In this document: positions 37,643-46,760 of the stretch, piece after piece
How the letters are laid out: every line of letters begins with the position of its first letter
Numbering within the stretch: the stretch's first letter is position 1
From: JAPLJM01 sp963708515
GTDB taxonomy: Bacteria; Desulfobacterota; Syntrophia; Syntrophales; Fen-1087
DNA length: 64,000 nucleotides
Direction: 5' to 3'
Assembly: GCA_963708515.1 (NCBI GenBank)
Contig: CAVPSX010000012.1
Coordinates: 310,001-374,000 of the forward strand
Position numbers and translations under genes: made by a program
Notes under the pieces: model-generated
What the model saw: the letters and a program-made list of their open reading frames with translations, nothing else
Databases searched by the model: none
Told to the model about the DNA's origin: nothing

Positions 37643-39016
37643 ATGACTGACATTCTGTTATTTATGATCATTGCCCTGCTTCTCGTCGTTGCGGTCCTGC
37701 TGTTTTTCGTCCTGAAGCAGTCCTACCAGACCGATGCTTCGCTGCTTGCCCCTCGTCTGCTTGCCTTCGAAAAGGCGCAGGAACGTATCGAGCATACGCT
37801 CCGGGAAGAATTGGCATTAGGCAGGGACGAAACGGGCAAGGTGGCCAGAGAGCAACGGCAGGAACTCGCATCGGGCGCCAAACAACTGCGCGAAGAAATC
37901 GTGACGACGCTCAAGAGCATCTCCGAGACGATGGCCAGGACCATGGGCGAGTTGGCCAATCTTCAGAAAGCCCAGCTTGAGGCCATGTCGACCGTGATCG
38001 GGAAGCTTTCGGATTCAAATGAGAAGAAACTGGAGGCTCTGAGGGTCACAGTGGAAGATAAGCTCCAGAACATGCAGACCGACAACGCCAGGCAGCTTGA
38101 ACAAATGCGTCAGACCGTGGACGAGAAACTCCAGGGAACACTGGAAAAGCGCCTGGGCGAATCCTTCCGGCAAGTCAGCGAACGTCTGGAGCTGGTGCAC
38201 AGGGGACTCGGCGAGATGCAGACGCTTGCCACGGGCGTCGGCGACCTAAAAAAGGTGCTCACCAATGTCAAGACGCGCGGCACATGGGGGGAGGTGCAGC
38301 TCGGGGCGCTGTTGACGCAGGTGCTCAATCCTGATCAGTTCGCTGCCAATGTGGCCACGAAGGACGGTGGTGAACGCGTTGAGTTTGCCATCAAATTGCC
38401 GGGACAGGGAACTGACGGAGATGAGATCGTCTGGCTCCCGATTGACGCCAAGTTCCCTGTCGAAGACTATCAACGGCTGCTCGAGGCGCAGGAAAGAGCC
38501 GACAGCGAAGGCGTTGAGGTGGCCGGAAAACAGTTGGAAAACCGTATCAAGGCCTGTGCATGGGACATCTGCGGCAAGTACCTGAACCCGCCAAAGACGA
38601 CGGATTTCGGCATTCTGTTCCTGCCGATAGAAGGCCTCTTTGCGGAAGTTATCCGCCGGACAGGCTTGACCGATGCTCTCCAGCGAGAGTGCCGCGTGGT
38701 CATTGCCGGCCCGACCACCTTATGGTCGATTCTAAACAGCCTCCAGATGGGTTTTCGCACGCTTGCCATCCAGCAGCGTTCCAGCGAGGTCTGGAACCTC
38801 CTTGCCGCGGTCAAAGCCGAGTGGACAAAATACGGCGATGTTCTGGACACCGTCCAGAAGAAACTGAATCAGGCATCAGACACCATCGATAAGGCCAAAA
38901 TGAGGTCAAGGGCCGTTGGAAGAAAGCTCAAGGACGTGCAGGAACTACCCTCCGGTGAGGCTGCCGCCTTGCTGTCCCTTGATGCGCCGGAAGATGATGG
39001 AGTGGCAACGCGATGA
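37643..39016 (+). CDS. rmuC: DNA recombination protein RmuC
   Basis: A 457-residue RmuC homologue: one N-terminal membrane helix (residues 4-25), a long coiled coil (about 30-190), then the PD-(D/E)XK-like nuclease domain with RGTWGEVQLGALLTQVL, PIDAKFPVEDYQRLL and the GPTTLWSILNSLQMGF motif. RmuC limits inverted-repeat rearrangements and acts in anti-phage or recombination roles. A GGGAGG site precedes ATG 37643. Its stop overlaps the start of the following multi-PAS kinase by four bases (ATGA), which couples two functionally unrelated-looking proteins. Confidence 0.92.
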   Translation: MTDILLFMIIALLLVVAVLLFFVLKQSYQTDASLLAPRLLAFEKAQERIEHTLREELALGRDETGKVAREQRQELASGAKQLREEIVTTLKSISETMARTMGELANLQKAQLEAMSTVIGKLSDSNEKKLEALRVTVEDKLQNMQTDNARQLEQMRQTVDEKLQGTLEKRLGESFRQVSERLELVHRGLGEMQTLATGVGDLKKVLTNVKTRGTWGEVQLGALLTQVLNPDQFAANVATKDGGERVEFAIKLPGQGTDGDEIVWLPIDAKFPVEDYQRLLEAQERADSEGVEVAGKQLENRIKACAWDICGKYLNPPKTTDFGILFLPIEGLFAEVIRRTGLTDALQRECRVVIAGPTTLWSILNSLQMGFRTLAIQQRSSEVWNLLAAVKAEWTKYGDVLDTVQKKLNQASDTIDKAKMRSRAVGRKLKDVQELPSGEAAALLSLDAPEDDGVATR

Positions 39017-42000
39017 AAGATCAATCCAAGACAAAGCAGGCGCTGGTCCAGGAACTGGCTTCTCTGAGACGGAGAGTCGCAGACCTTGAAAAAATGGAAG
39101 CTGACAAAGATGTCATCATACACAGGGACGCCGAAAAAGCGCTCAGTGAAAGCGAAGAGCTGTACCGCACGCTGGTTGAAACATCACCCGATGCGATCCT
39201 CATGTATGCCCTGGACGGAACGATTCTTACGGTCAACAACCAGCTTGTCGTACGATATGGCGCAGCCAGCGCTGCCGAGTTTCATGCCGAGGTCAAGACC
39301 GTCTTCGATCTTCTCGACGAGCTTGACCAGACAACCACGTCAGCCAATTTTCGGCGGACGATGATACAGGGGGGATCGCGAAAAATCGAGTATCGGGTGC
39401 GCCTGCGCGATGGACAATCTATCTCCGTGGAAACTAATTCATCCGTTGTAAGGACAGCGGACGGCAAGCCGAGGGCGTTCATCAGCGTGGTCAGGGACAT
39501 TACCGACCGTAAACAGATGGAGAAAATTCTCCATGACAACAAGGAAAGGTACCGAAATATCTTCGAGAATGCCAACGAAGCCATATTTGTTGCACAGGAC
39601 GGAAGGCTGGTCTTTCTCAACCCGATGACCGCCATGATGAGCGGCTATTCCGCTGAGGATCTCATGTCAAAGCCATTTATTGAATTCATTCATCCCAACG
39701 ACCGGGATATGGTGATCGACAGGCATATTAGAAGAATGAAAGGTGAAAAGATTTCTCACCGTTATGCTTTTCGGATTATTAATAGAGATGGTGACTCCAA
39801 GTGGATGGAACTCAATGCCGTCCTGATAAACTGGGAGGGGAGAGCAGCCACTCTGAATTTTATGAGCGACATCACCGACCGCAAGCGGATGGAGGAAGCG
39901 CTACGGGAGGGTGAGGAACGCTTCCGTTCGTTGATCCAGAGTTTATCGGATATGATATTCATCATCGACCTCAGCGGCCAAATCACCTATGAGTCTCCTT
40001 CCGTGTCGCGGATTCTGGGCTACGAACCCGGCTATTTTATCAGCAAGTCACCATTTATTCATATTCATCCCGATGACCTTGATCAGGTTGCGAAAGAACT
40101 CGACGAGGTCTTTCGATCAGTCAATCCAGGCCTGCCGACGGCGTTAAGATATCAAAAAGCGGATAACACATGGATTTATCTGGAAGCCCTCGGAAGCAAC
40201 CATTATGATAACCCGGGCATTCATGGTGTTGTGATCACGGCACGGGACATCACCGAGCGTAAATGGGCAGACGCGGCCCTCAGAAAATCAGAGGCTGAGA
40301 AAACGGTCATTCTCGAGAGCGTCTCGGATATGATCTTATATATCGATAGAGACATGCGGGTCATTTATTCCAACCTCGCCATGGAAAAGTTCTTCAATTT
40401 GCATACCGGTTGTTTAGTGGGCAAAGCCTGCCATCATGCCCTCCATCATCTCGATACCCCCTGTTCCATCTGCCCTGCTATCATAGCGATGGAAACAGGA
40501 AAACCTCATGGGGTTTTCACATCGTCCCTCGGAAGACACTGGCGCTTGAATGCTTATCCCGTCAGAGACGAAAGCGGTACGATCGTTGGCGCCATCGAGG
40601 CCGTCTCAGATATCACGGACTTGCGGAATGCGGAAGAAAAATACCGGTCGATCTTTAATAATGCCATGGAAGGGATTTACCAGTCGACCTGCGATGGTCG
40701 CCTTATCAGCGTCAATCCCGCTCTGGCCAAGATATTTGGTTATGAGTCCCCCGAAATCATGATGAGCGAAGTGACAAATGTCATGCAGAGTCTCTACGCT
40801 GATCCGGAAAAACGGCAAGAGTTCATGCGACTGGTTGAACAGCATGAAATCGTGAGAAACTTCGAATTTGAGGGATTGAAAAAAGATTCAGAGCGTATTT
40901 ATGTTTCCGACACCGCCCGTGCGGTCAAGGACAGCAAAGGGAATACGATATACTATGAAGGCATTATTCAAGACATCACAGAGCGCAAGCGTTCAGTGGA
41001 GGCGCTGCAGCTCAGCGAGGAGCGCTTTCGGGCTTTAAGTGAGAACGCACCGGATATTATCTATACCATGAATCCTGATGGAGCCATCTCTTATGTGAAT
41101 CCGTCGTGGAAAAGGATTTTGGGGCATGATAAAGAAGAAATACGGGGTTTTTACTTCACCGATTTTGCCAGAGAGGAGGACAGGAGGACCTACCGGAAGC
41201 TGTTCAAAAGCATTCGGGACGAGGGAAAGATCGTCAGTAATTACATCGGGATTATGATGACCAAGGACGGCGCGGAAAAGGTGTTCAATATGAACAGTGC
41301 CTTCAATCGGGATGCGGAAGGTCGTATCATCAGTGTTGTAGGCACCATGACGGACGTCACGGACCAAAAAGAAATTGAGAAAAAGCTCCAGCAGGCACAG
41401 AAGTTGGAGGCGATCGGGACGCTGGCCGGGGGTATCGCACATGATTTCAACAATCTGCTGATGGGGATCCAGGGTTATGCCTCACTGACATTGCTGGATC
41501 TCGAGCCATCTCATCCCCATTATACGCGCCTGAAGCAGATCGAGCAGCAGGTGCAAAGCGGCGCCGATCTGACGAAGCAGCTTTTGGGATTTGCCCGGGG
41601 CGGGAGATATGAAGCCAAGCCCACGGATATGAATGAGATTGTCGACCGGACGGCTGCCATGTTCGGCCGGACGAAGAAGGAAATTGCCCTTCAGCGGAGT
41701 CTGGATAAGGATCTCTGGACGGTAGATGTCGATCAGGGGCAGATGGAACAAGTATTCATGAATCTTTATGTGAATGCCTGGCAGGCCATGCCCGGAGGCG
41801 GTGTGCTTTATCTTCAGACGATCAATTTCCTGCTGGAGGGTGACCGATTGATGTCCCATACGATCATGCCGGGAAGATATGTGAAGGTATCGATCACCGA
41901 TACGGGTTCAGGGATGGACGAGAAGACCCGGGAGCGGATATTCGATCCTTTTTTCACGACCAAGGCCATGGGACGGGGGACGGGATTGGGTCTGGCGATG

Positions 42001-42519
42001 GTTTACGGGATCATCAAGGGACACGGGGGCATGATTGACGTGACCAGTGAGCCCGGCCAGGGGACGACTTTTGATATCTATCTGCCGGCAATGGATAAGC
42101 CAATCGATAAGGGGAAGTCAGTTGCCGTTGAAATTTTGACGGGGACGGAGACGGTGCTCCTCGTGGATGACGAGCAGATGGTTCTGGAGGTTACGAAGGA
42201 ACTACTGGAATCCCTGGGATATCGGGTTCACGCGGCCGGCAGCGGTCAGGAGGCGATCGCCGTTTATCTGGAAAAGCGAAAGGAGATCGATTTGGTCATT
42301 CTGGACATGACCATGCCGGGTCTATCGGGTGGGGAAACTTTTGACCGCCTGCGGGAGATCGATCCGGAGATCCGAGTTCTTCTGTCCAGCGGCTACAGCA
42401 TCGACGGTCAAGCACAGCAAATCCTGGAACGGGGCTGCAACGGCTTCCTCCAGAAACCCTTTCAACTGGGAAGACTATCACAAAAGGTACGGGACGTTCT
42501 CAGCGAGGAAGGGCCTTAA
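39013..42519 (+). CDS. Hybrid sensor histidine kinase with six PAS domains and C-terminal receiver
   Basis: A 1168-residue cytoplasmic kinase with no membrane segment. Residues 1-45 are coiled coil; PAS domains lie at about 46-168, 178-292, 302-415, 425-530, 535-660 and 665-785, several with DITDRK-type PAC ends. The fourth has CHHALHHLDTPCSICPA, a Cys/His-rich stretch that might bind metal or haem. The H-box is AGGIAHDFNNLLMGIQGY near 805; the HATPase has NLYVNAWQAMPGG and DTGSGMD; a receiver (LLVDDEQMV, phosphoacceptor in LVILDMTMPG) occupies 1045-1165. Its target is unknown. Convergent with the uvrD-like gene, overlapping by four bases. Confidence 0.9.
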   Translation: MKDQSKTKQALVQELASLRRRVADLEKMEADKDVIIHRDAEKALSESEELYRTLVETSPDAILMYALDGTILTVNNQLVVRYGAASAAEFHAEVKTVFDLLDELDQTTTSANFRRTMIQGGSRKIEYRVRLRDGQSISVETNSSVVRTADGKPRAFISVVRDITDRKQMEKILHDNKERYRNIFENANEAIFVAQDGRLVFLNPMTAMMSGYSAEDLMSKPFIEFIHPNDRDMVIDRHIRRMKGEKISHRYAFRIINRDGDSKWMELNAVLINWEGRAATLNFMSDITDRKRMEEALREGEERFRSLIQSLSDMIFIIDLSGQITYESPSVSRILGYEPGYFISKSPFIHIHPDDLDQVAKELDEVFRSVNPGLPTALRYQKADNTWIYLEALGSNHYDNPGIHGVVITARDITERKWADAALRKSEAEKTVILESVSDMILYIDRDMRVIYSNLAMEKFFNLHTGCLVGKACHHALHHLDTPCSICPAIIAMETGKPHGVFTSSLGRHWRLNAYPVRDESGTIVGAIEAVSDITDLRNAEEKYRSIFNNAMEGIYQSTCDGRLISVNPALAKIFGYESPEIMMSEVTNVMQSLYADPEKRQEFMRLVEQHEIVRNFEFEGLKKDSERIYVSDTARAVKDSKGNTIYYEGIIQDITERKRSVEALQLSEERFRALSENAPDIIYTMNPDGAISYVNPSWKRILGHDKEEIRGFYFTDFAREEDRRTYRKLFKSIRDEGKIVSNYIGIMMTKDGAEKVFNMNSAFNRDAEGRIISVVGTMTDVTDQKEIEKKLQQAQKLEAIGTLAGGIAHDFNNLLMGIQGYASLTLLDLEPSHPHYTRLKQIEQQVQSGADLTKQLLGFARGGRYEAKPTDMNEIVDRTAAMFGRTKKEIALQRSLDKDLWTVDVDQGQMEQVFMNLYVNAWQAMPGGGVLYLQTINFLLEGDRLMSHTIMPGRYVKVSITDTGSGMDEKTRERIFDPFFTTKAMGRGTGLGLAMVYGIIKGHGGMIDVTSEPGQGTTFDIYLPAMDKPIDKGKSVAVEILTGTETVLLVDDEQMVLEVTKELLESLGYRVHAAGSGQEAIAVYLEKRKEIDLVILDMTMPGLSGGETFDRLREIDPEIRVLLSSGYSIDGQAQQILERGCNGFLQKPFQLGRLSQKVRDVLSEEGP

Positions 42520-44483
42520 TACTCGTCGATCGTCCATTGTTCATAAGGGCGGTCTTTCGCTCTGATGGCGGCCGGGCTGAGCTCCTGGATAAAGCGCGAC
42601 GGGCTTATGGGCAGGTTGCCCATGCCACGGCTGTAATCAAAAACGGGATAGCACAGGTAGAGCTGATCTTTTGCCCGCGTGGCGGCTACGTAAAACAAAC
42701 GCCTTTCCTCCGCTTCTCCGTCCGGCTCCTTCAGCGCACGCTGGAGCGGCAGCATGCCTTCGGCGCACCAGATGATAAAGACAGCAGACCATTCCAGGCC
42801 CTTGGCCTGATGGATCGTGCTGAGCACCACCCGGTTGTCTGTCCTGGAATCCATTCCCGCATCACCCTCTTCGGCCATATTGGTCAGCAGGGCCAGCTGG
42901 TTGATGAATTCTTCCAGCGAACCGAACCTGTCCGCAAACAGGATGAATTGCTCCAGGTCCTCCAAGCGTGACGCGCTGTCCGTGAAGCGTTGCTGCAGCA
43001 GGTCCCGGTAGCCGCCCTCCAGGATTTTGTCGATCATCCCGGCGGGATCGTTTTCCGGGGAGGCGGACTCCAGAATTCGCCGGAAGGTGTTTTGACCGCT
43101 CTGAAGGCCGGGCTGGGCCGATTTATGGGCTGCTTTGGGAAACGCCTCCGTCAGGACCGCCGCAAGCGGCTCCTCCTGCCTGCGGATGAACAGCCACACC
43201 TTTTCCGCCGTGACCTTTCCCACTTTTGGATAAAGACCGAGGACGCGCTTCCATGCCAGTTCGTCAAAGGGATTCAAGACGATGCGCATGAAGGAGGTCA
43301 CATCCTTGATATGGGCCTGTTCGAAGAAACGGATGCCGGAGCGGATCTCGAAGGGAATTCCACGCCGCGTCATTTCCATCTGGAGTTCCATGGAATGATA
43401 GTGCGCCCGGTAGAGCACCGCCGTGTCGTGCAGGTCGATACCGTCACGCATCAGTTCGAGGATCCGCTGGCAGACAAAATCGGCCTGCTGCAGAACATTG
43501 CGCGCCGGCGCCAGCACCGGACGGATGCCCCGGCCCCGCACCGCTTTCAACTCTTTCTGATACTGATTTTCGTTGTTGATGATGCTCAGATTGGCCAGGT
43601 TCAGGATTTCCGGCGTGCTGCGGTAGTTGGTTTCAAGCTTGAAAATCCTACATTCCGGATACTTCTCCGGAAATTTCATGATGTTGGCAAAATGGGCGCC
43701 CCGGAATGAATAGATGCTCTGGGAATCATCTCCCACCACCATGAGGTTCCGATGCACCGACGCCAGCAGGTCCACCATATCCGCCTGGATGAGGTTTGTG
43801 TCCTGATATTCATCGACCAGGATATGCTCAAAGCGCCCGGCGTAGGTCTGTAAAACGACCGGATATTCCGCCAGCAGTTTCCGGCAGTTCAGTAGAAGGT
43901 CGTCAAAATCCATGATATTCAGGGCCTTTTTGCGCCGATGATACGCTGAAATCACAGACTGGATCCCCTCCATCTGATGGAAGAAAAAGGGATAGCGGCA
44001 GAAAACGACTTGTTCAAAAGATGACTCTGTGTTCGCAGCCAAACTGGCGATCTCCCGTAAAATATCCCCTCTGGGAAATTTGTCTCCGAGTGGATCGATC
44101 GCCGCCTCAGAGATACAAGCATTGATGAGCTGCCGGGCGTCTTCCGAATCCATGATGGTAAAATTGCGTGCGTAACCCAGAAGATGACTGTTCGCCCTCA
44201 GAATCCGGTGGGCGATATGATGAAATGTCCCCCCCCAGAGTCTTTCCGTTTCCTGCGCAAGAAGCTGGTTGACCCGGGATAGCATCGAGCGTGAAGCCTT
44301 GTTGGTAAAGGTCGCCAGCAGGATTCTCTCTGGCCTGACGCCGGATTCGATCAGGCGGGCCACCCGGAAGGTGAGGGTCCGCGTCTTGCCGCTGCCGGCG
44401 CCTGCGATCACAAGCAGCGGCCCTCCCGCTTCCATGACGACCAGGCGCTGTTGTTCGTTGAGCTCTTTGGCGTAGTCGATCAT
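42516..44483 (-). CDS. UvrD/PcrA/Rep-family DNA helicase
   Basis: A 655-residue superfamily 1A 3'-5' helicase. Q motif LNEQQRLVV, Walker A VIAGAGSGKTRTLTFR, motif II VDEYQDTN, motif III VGDDSQSIYSFRGA, motif IV ETNYRST, motif V TIHQAKGLEW and motif VI FYVAATRAKD are all present. It is shorter than UvrD (about 720) and lacks the PcrA C-terminal RNA-polymerase-binding extension. It is the last of four minus-strand genes (PfkB, zinc peptidase, adk, helicase) and starts three bases after adk. Confidence 0.93.
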   Translation of the reverse strand: MIDYAKELNEQQRLVVMEAGGPLLVIAGAGSGKTRTLTFRVARLIESGVRPERILLATFTNKASRSMLSRVNQLLAQETERLWGGTFHHIAHRILRANSHLLGYARNFTIMDSEDARQLINACISEAAIDPLGDKFPRGDILREIASLAANTESSFEQVVFCRYPFFFHQMEGIQSVISAYHRRKKALNIMDFDDLLLNCRKLLAEYPVVLQTYAGRFEHILVDEYQDTNLIQADMVDLLASVHRNLMVVGDDSQSIYSFRGAHFANIMKFPEKYPECRIFKLETNYRSTPEILNLANLSIINNENQYQKELKAVRGRGIRPVLAPARNVLQQADFVCQRILELMRDGIDLHDTAVLYRAHYHSMELQMEMTRRGIPFEIRSGIRFFEQAHIKDVTSFMRIVLNPFDELAWKRVLGLYPKVGKVTAEKVWLFIRRQEEPLAAVLTEAFPKAAHKSAQPGLQSGQNTFRRILESASPENDPAGMIDKILEGGYRDLLQQRFTDSASRLEDLEQFILFADRFGSLEEFINQLALLTNMAEEGDAGMDSRTDNRVVLSTIHQAKGLEWSAVFIIWCAEGMLPLQRALKEPDGEAEERRLFYVAATRAKDQLYLCYPVFDYSRGMGNLPISPSRFIQELSPAAIRAKDRPYEQWTIDEY

Positions 44484-44486
44484 GAG

Positions 44487-45134
44487 CTATCGGGACAAGG
44501 TTAAGCCGATCTGTGCAACCGTGTCCTTGCTGCTGAGCGAGAGGAAATTTTGCAACAGGCCTTCGGCCTCATAAAAGCCGATGAGCGGAGAGGTTTTTCG
44601 ATTATAGGTATCGAGGCGGTTCATAATCGCGGTCTCCGTCTCGTCATCGCGCTGCACAACCGGCGTCCCGCACTTCCTGCATTTTCCGTCGGCCGTGGGT
44701 GGGTTGCTTTTGATATTGTATATCTCCTGGCATTCGGGGCTGGCGCATGTCCGGCGCGTCGTCAGGCGATCCAGGATCACATCGGTTGGCACCTCGAGGT
44801 TGACGACGCAATCAAGATTGAGCTTCAGCGTTTCCAGAAGCTTGTTCAAGGCTTCGGCCTGGGGAATCGTGCGCGGAAACCCGTCCAGGATAAAACCTTT
44901 CCGGCAATCCGGCTGCTGCAGGCGGACTTCCATGATTTTCATGATCAGCGCATCCGGAACGAGATCGCCGCGATCCATATAACCCTTCGCTTCCCGGCCC
45001 AGCGCCGACCCTTCTTTGACCGCGGCGCGCAGGATGTCGCCGGTGGAAATCTGGACCGATCCGTCCATTTCGGTGAGCAGTTTGGCCACGGTGCCCTTCC
45101 CTGCTCCGGGCGCTCCCAATAAAATGATTTTCAT
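44487..45134 (-). CDS. adk: Adenylate kinase (zinc LID type)
   Basis: A 215-residue long-type adenylate kinase converting ATP plus AMP to two ADP. P-loop GAPGAGKGT, NMP-binding FILDGFPRTIPQAE, and a LID with the four-cysteine zinc set (CASPEC and CRKC) are visible. The LID zinc type is common in Gram-positive bacteria and Deltaproteobacteria. A GGAGG site lies 10-14 bases before the ATG. The neighbouring adenosine-kinase-like gene would supply its AMP substrate. Confidence 0.97.
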   Translation of the reverse strand: MKIILLGAPGAGKGTVAKLLTEMDGSVQISTGDILRAAVKEGSALGREAKGYMDRGDLVPDALIMKIMEVRLQQPDCRKGFILDGFPRTIPQAEALNKLLETLKLNLDCVVNLEVPTDVILDRLTTRRTCASPECQEIYNIKSNPPTADGKCRKCGTPVVQRDDETETAIMNRLDTYNRKTSPLIGFYEAEGLLQNFLSLSSKDTVAQIGLTLSR

Positions 45135-45184
45135 CTGATATGTCCTCCATGCTGTGAAATATTTTTATTTCCTGCTTCATCCCT

Positions 45185-45559
45185 TCACCCATACCCCAGT
45201 TCTGTCAGGCGGTCCTCCCCGATGCCGAGGAAATGGGCAATTTCATGCACCACCGTGATCTCGATCTCCTGCTCCAGTTCTTCGAGGGTATCGCACATCT
45301 GTTCCAGAGGATTCTGAAAGATGAAAATGGTGTCCGGATAAAGAGGCGGGGCAAAGACGGAGCGCTCCATCAGGGAAGCGCCCTGGTAGAGGCCCAGCGG
45401 CGGATCATCCGGGGTCATGCCCAGTTCGTCCAGCATTTGCCTTGATGGGCGCTTGCGTACCGTGATAACCACATTCTCCAGATGTTCCCGGATTTCACCG
45501 GGAATGCGGTCAATCGCACGCCGGACGGCCCGATCAAAATCCTTCTGGTTCAGTTTCAT
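45185..45559 (-). CDS. Zincin-like metallopeptidase
   Basis: A 124-residue cytoplasmic protein of the small zincin-like metallopeptidase family (PF06262). The active site is HEIAHFLGIGEDRL, that is HExxHxxG followed by an acidic ligand. The start at 45559 is set by the family N-terminus (MKLNQKDFDRAVRRAI) and by ATGA overlap with the upstream kinase gene; the open frame continues upstream without conservation. Substrate unknown. Fourth and last before adk in a compact operon. Confidence 0.85.
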   Translation of the reverse strand: MKLNQKDFDRAVRRAIDRIPGEIREHLENVVITVRKRPSRQMLDELGMTPDDPPLGLYQGASLMERSVFAPPLYPDTIFIFQNPLEQMCDTLEELEQEIEITVVHEIAHFLGIGEDRLTELGYG

Positions 45560-46512
45560 TTCAACTGCCGGATACCGGCATCGATCCATCCACTGCAACC
45601 GTTCAATCGCAGGTTGAATTCTTCCGGGGAAAATCGGTATTCCTGCGTACCATAGCACTCGACAGCAAATGAGGCGCAGACGCTTCCCATCCTGGCGCTT
45701 TCTTCAAGGGTTTTGCCGCGGATCAGACCGCTGATGAGTCCGCCCCGGTAGGCGTCGCCCGCGCCTGTCGGATCCTCGACCTTTTTGGCCCGCACAACCG
45801 GAACGCCTGTGTCTCCATCGTGCGTGGAAATCAGCGAACCCTGCTCTCCGAGCGTCGTGATGATCGTTCCTGCCGTCTCCAGCAGCGATTTTTTGCCCAT
45901 CCCGGTTTTGTGCATGATCAGATCCAGTTCATAGTCATTGACGATCAGGATCCGGCATCCTTCGATGGTATGAGTCAGGTCTTTAACATCCCACATGGGC
46001 AGGGACTGCCCTGGATCAAAAATATAGTCTATCCCCCTTGCTTTGCAGGCGCGAGGGTAGTTCACCATGTCTTCAAAATTGCCGGGCGCCACGATCACGA
46101 GTGTGTCTCTCGGTGCGAGTTTGTCCAAATCCAGCAAAGAAGAATATTTCATCGCGCCCGGGTTGAATCCGGTGATCTGGTTGTCGGAGCGGTCGGTTGT
46201 AATATAGGCGCCCGCCGTGTATTCTTCTTCGACAATCCTGATGTTTTCTGTATCGATTCCATTCTTCGAAAACCAATCGAAGTAGCTGTGGTAATCGCGG
46301 CCGATCGCAGCGGATATGACAGGCTTCTCACCCATCATCATGAGCGCATAGGCGATATTGCCTGCCGTGCCACCGTATTTCTCCGTCATGCCGTTGACCT
46401 GAAAACAGACATTGATGACATGAATCTTCTCAGGCAGGATATGGTCCGAGAAATTTCCGGGAAAATCCATGATCCGATCGTATGCCAGCGATCCGGAAAC
46501 AATGATATTCAT
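45556..46512 (-). CDS. PfkB-family carbohydrate kinase, adenosine-kinase-like
   Basis: A 318-residue ribokinase-fold kinase. Substrate-site GGTAGNIAYALMMMGEK near residue 47 and the C-terminal anion hole/catalytic base DPTGAGDAYRGGL near 255 are intact. The pattern (MNIIVSGSLAYDRIMDFPG, GFNPGAMKY) is that of bacterial adenosine-kinase-like members. Adenosine to AMP fits the context: adk is two genes downstream and SAH/adenosine-type deaminases are encoded divergently 250 bases away. Sugar kinase activity remains an alternative. Confidence 0.82.
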   Translation of the reverse strand: MNIIVSGSLAYDRIMDFPGNFSDHILPEKIHVINVCFQVNGMTEKYGGTAGNIAYALMMMGEKPVISAAIGRDYHSYFDWFSKNGIDTENIRIVEEEYTAGAYITTDRSDNQITGFNPGAMKYSSLLDLDKLAPRDTLVIVAPGNFEDMVNYPRACKARGIDYIFDPGQSLPMWDVKDLTHTIEGCRILIVNDYELDLIMHKTGMGKKSLLETAGTIITTLGEQGSLISTHDGDTGVPVVRAKKVEDPTGAGDAYRGGLISGLIRGKTLEESARMGSVCASFAVECYGTQEYRFSPEEFNLRLNGCSGWIDAGIRQLK

Positions 46513-46760
46513 GACGGGTAATCCTTATTTAGTTCTTTCGGTGGTGGCCGACAAACCTTCCCTCTCGGGTTGTTAACTATAGGAAAAAGCGCCAGGGGTG
46601 TCAATGTTATTTTGCCGCAGATAAAATCCAAAGCTCATCCTGCTGCGCAAGTTGAGGCTTACAATTGCCATTTTATCGAGGGTCTCGGAATAGGCCTTGA
46701 AGGAACAGCGTACAGTATGATAGGACTTTCGCGGATTCAGATCAGGGAGCGCAGAAGCAG

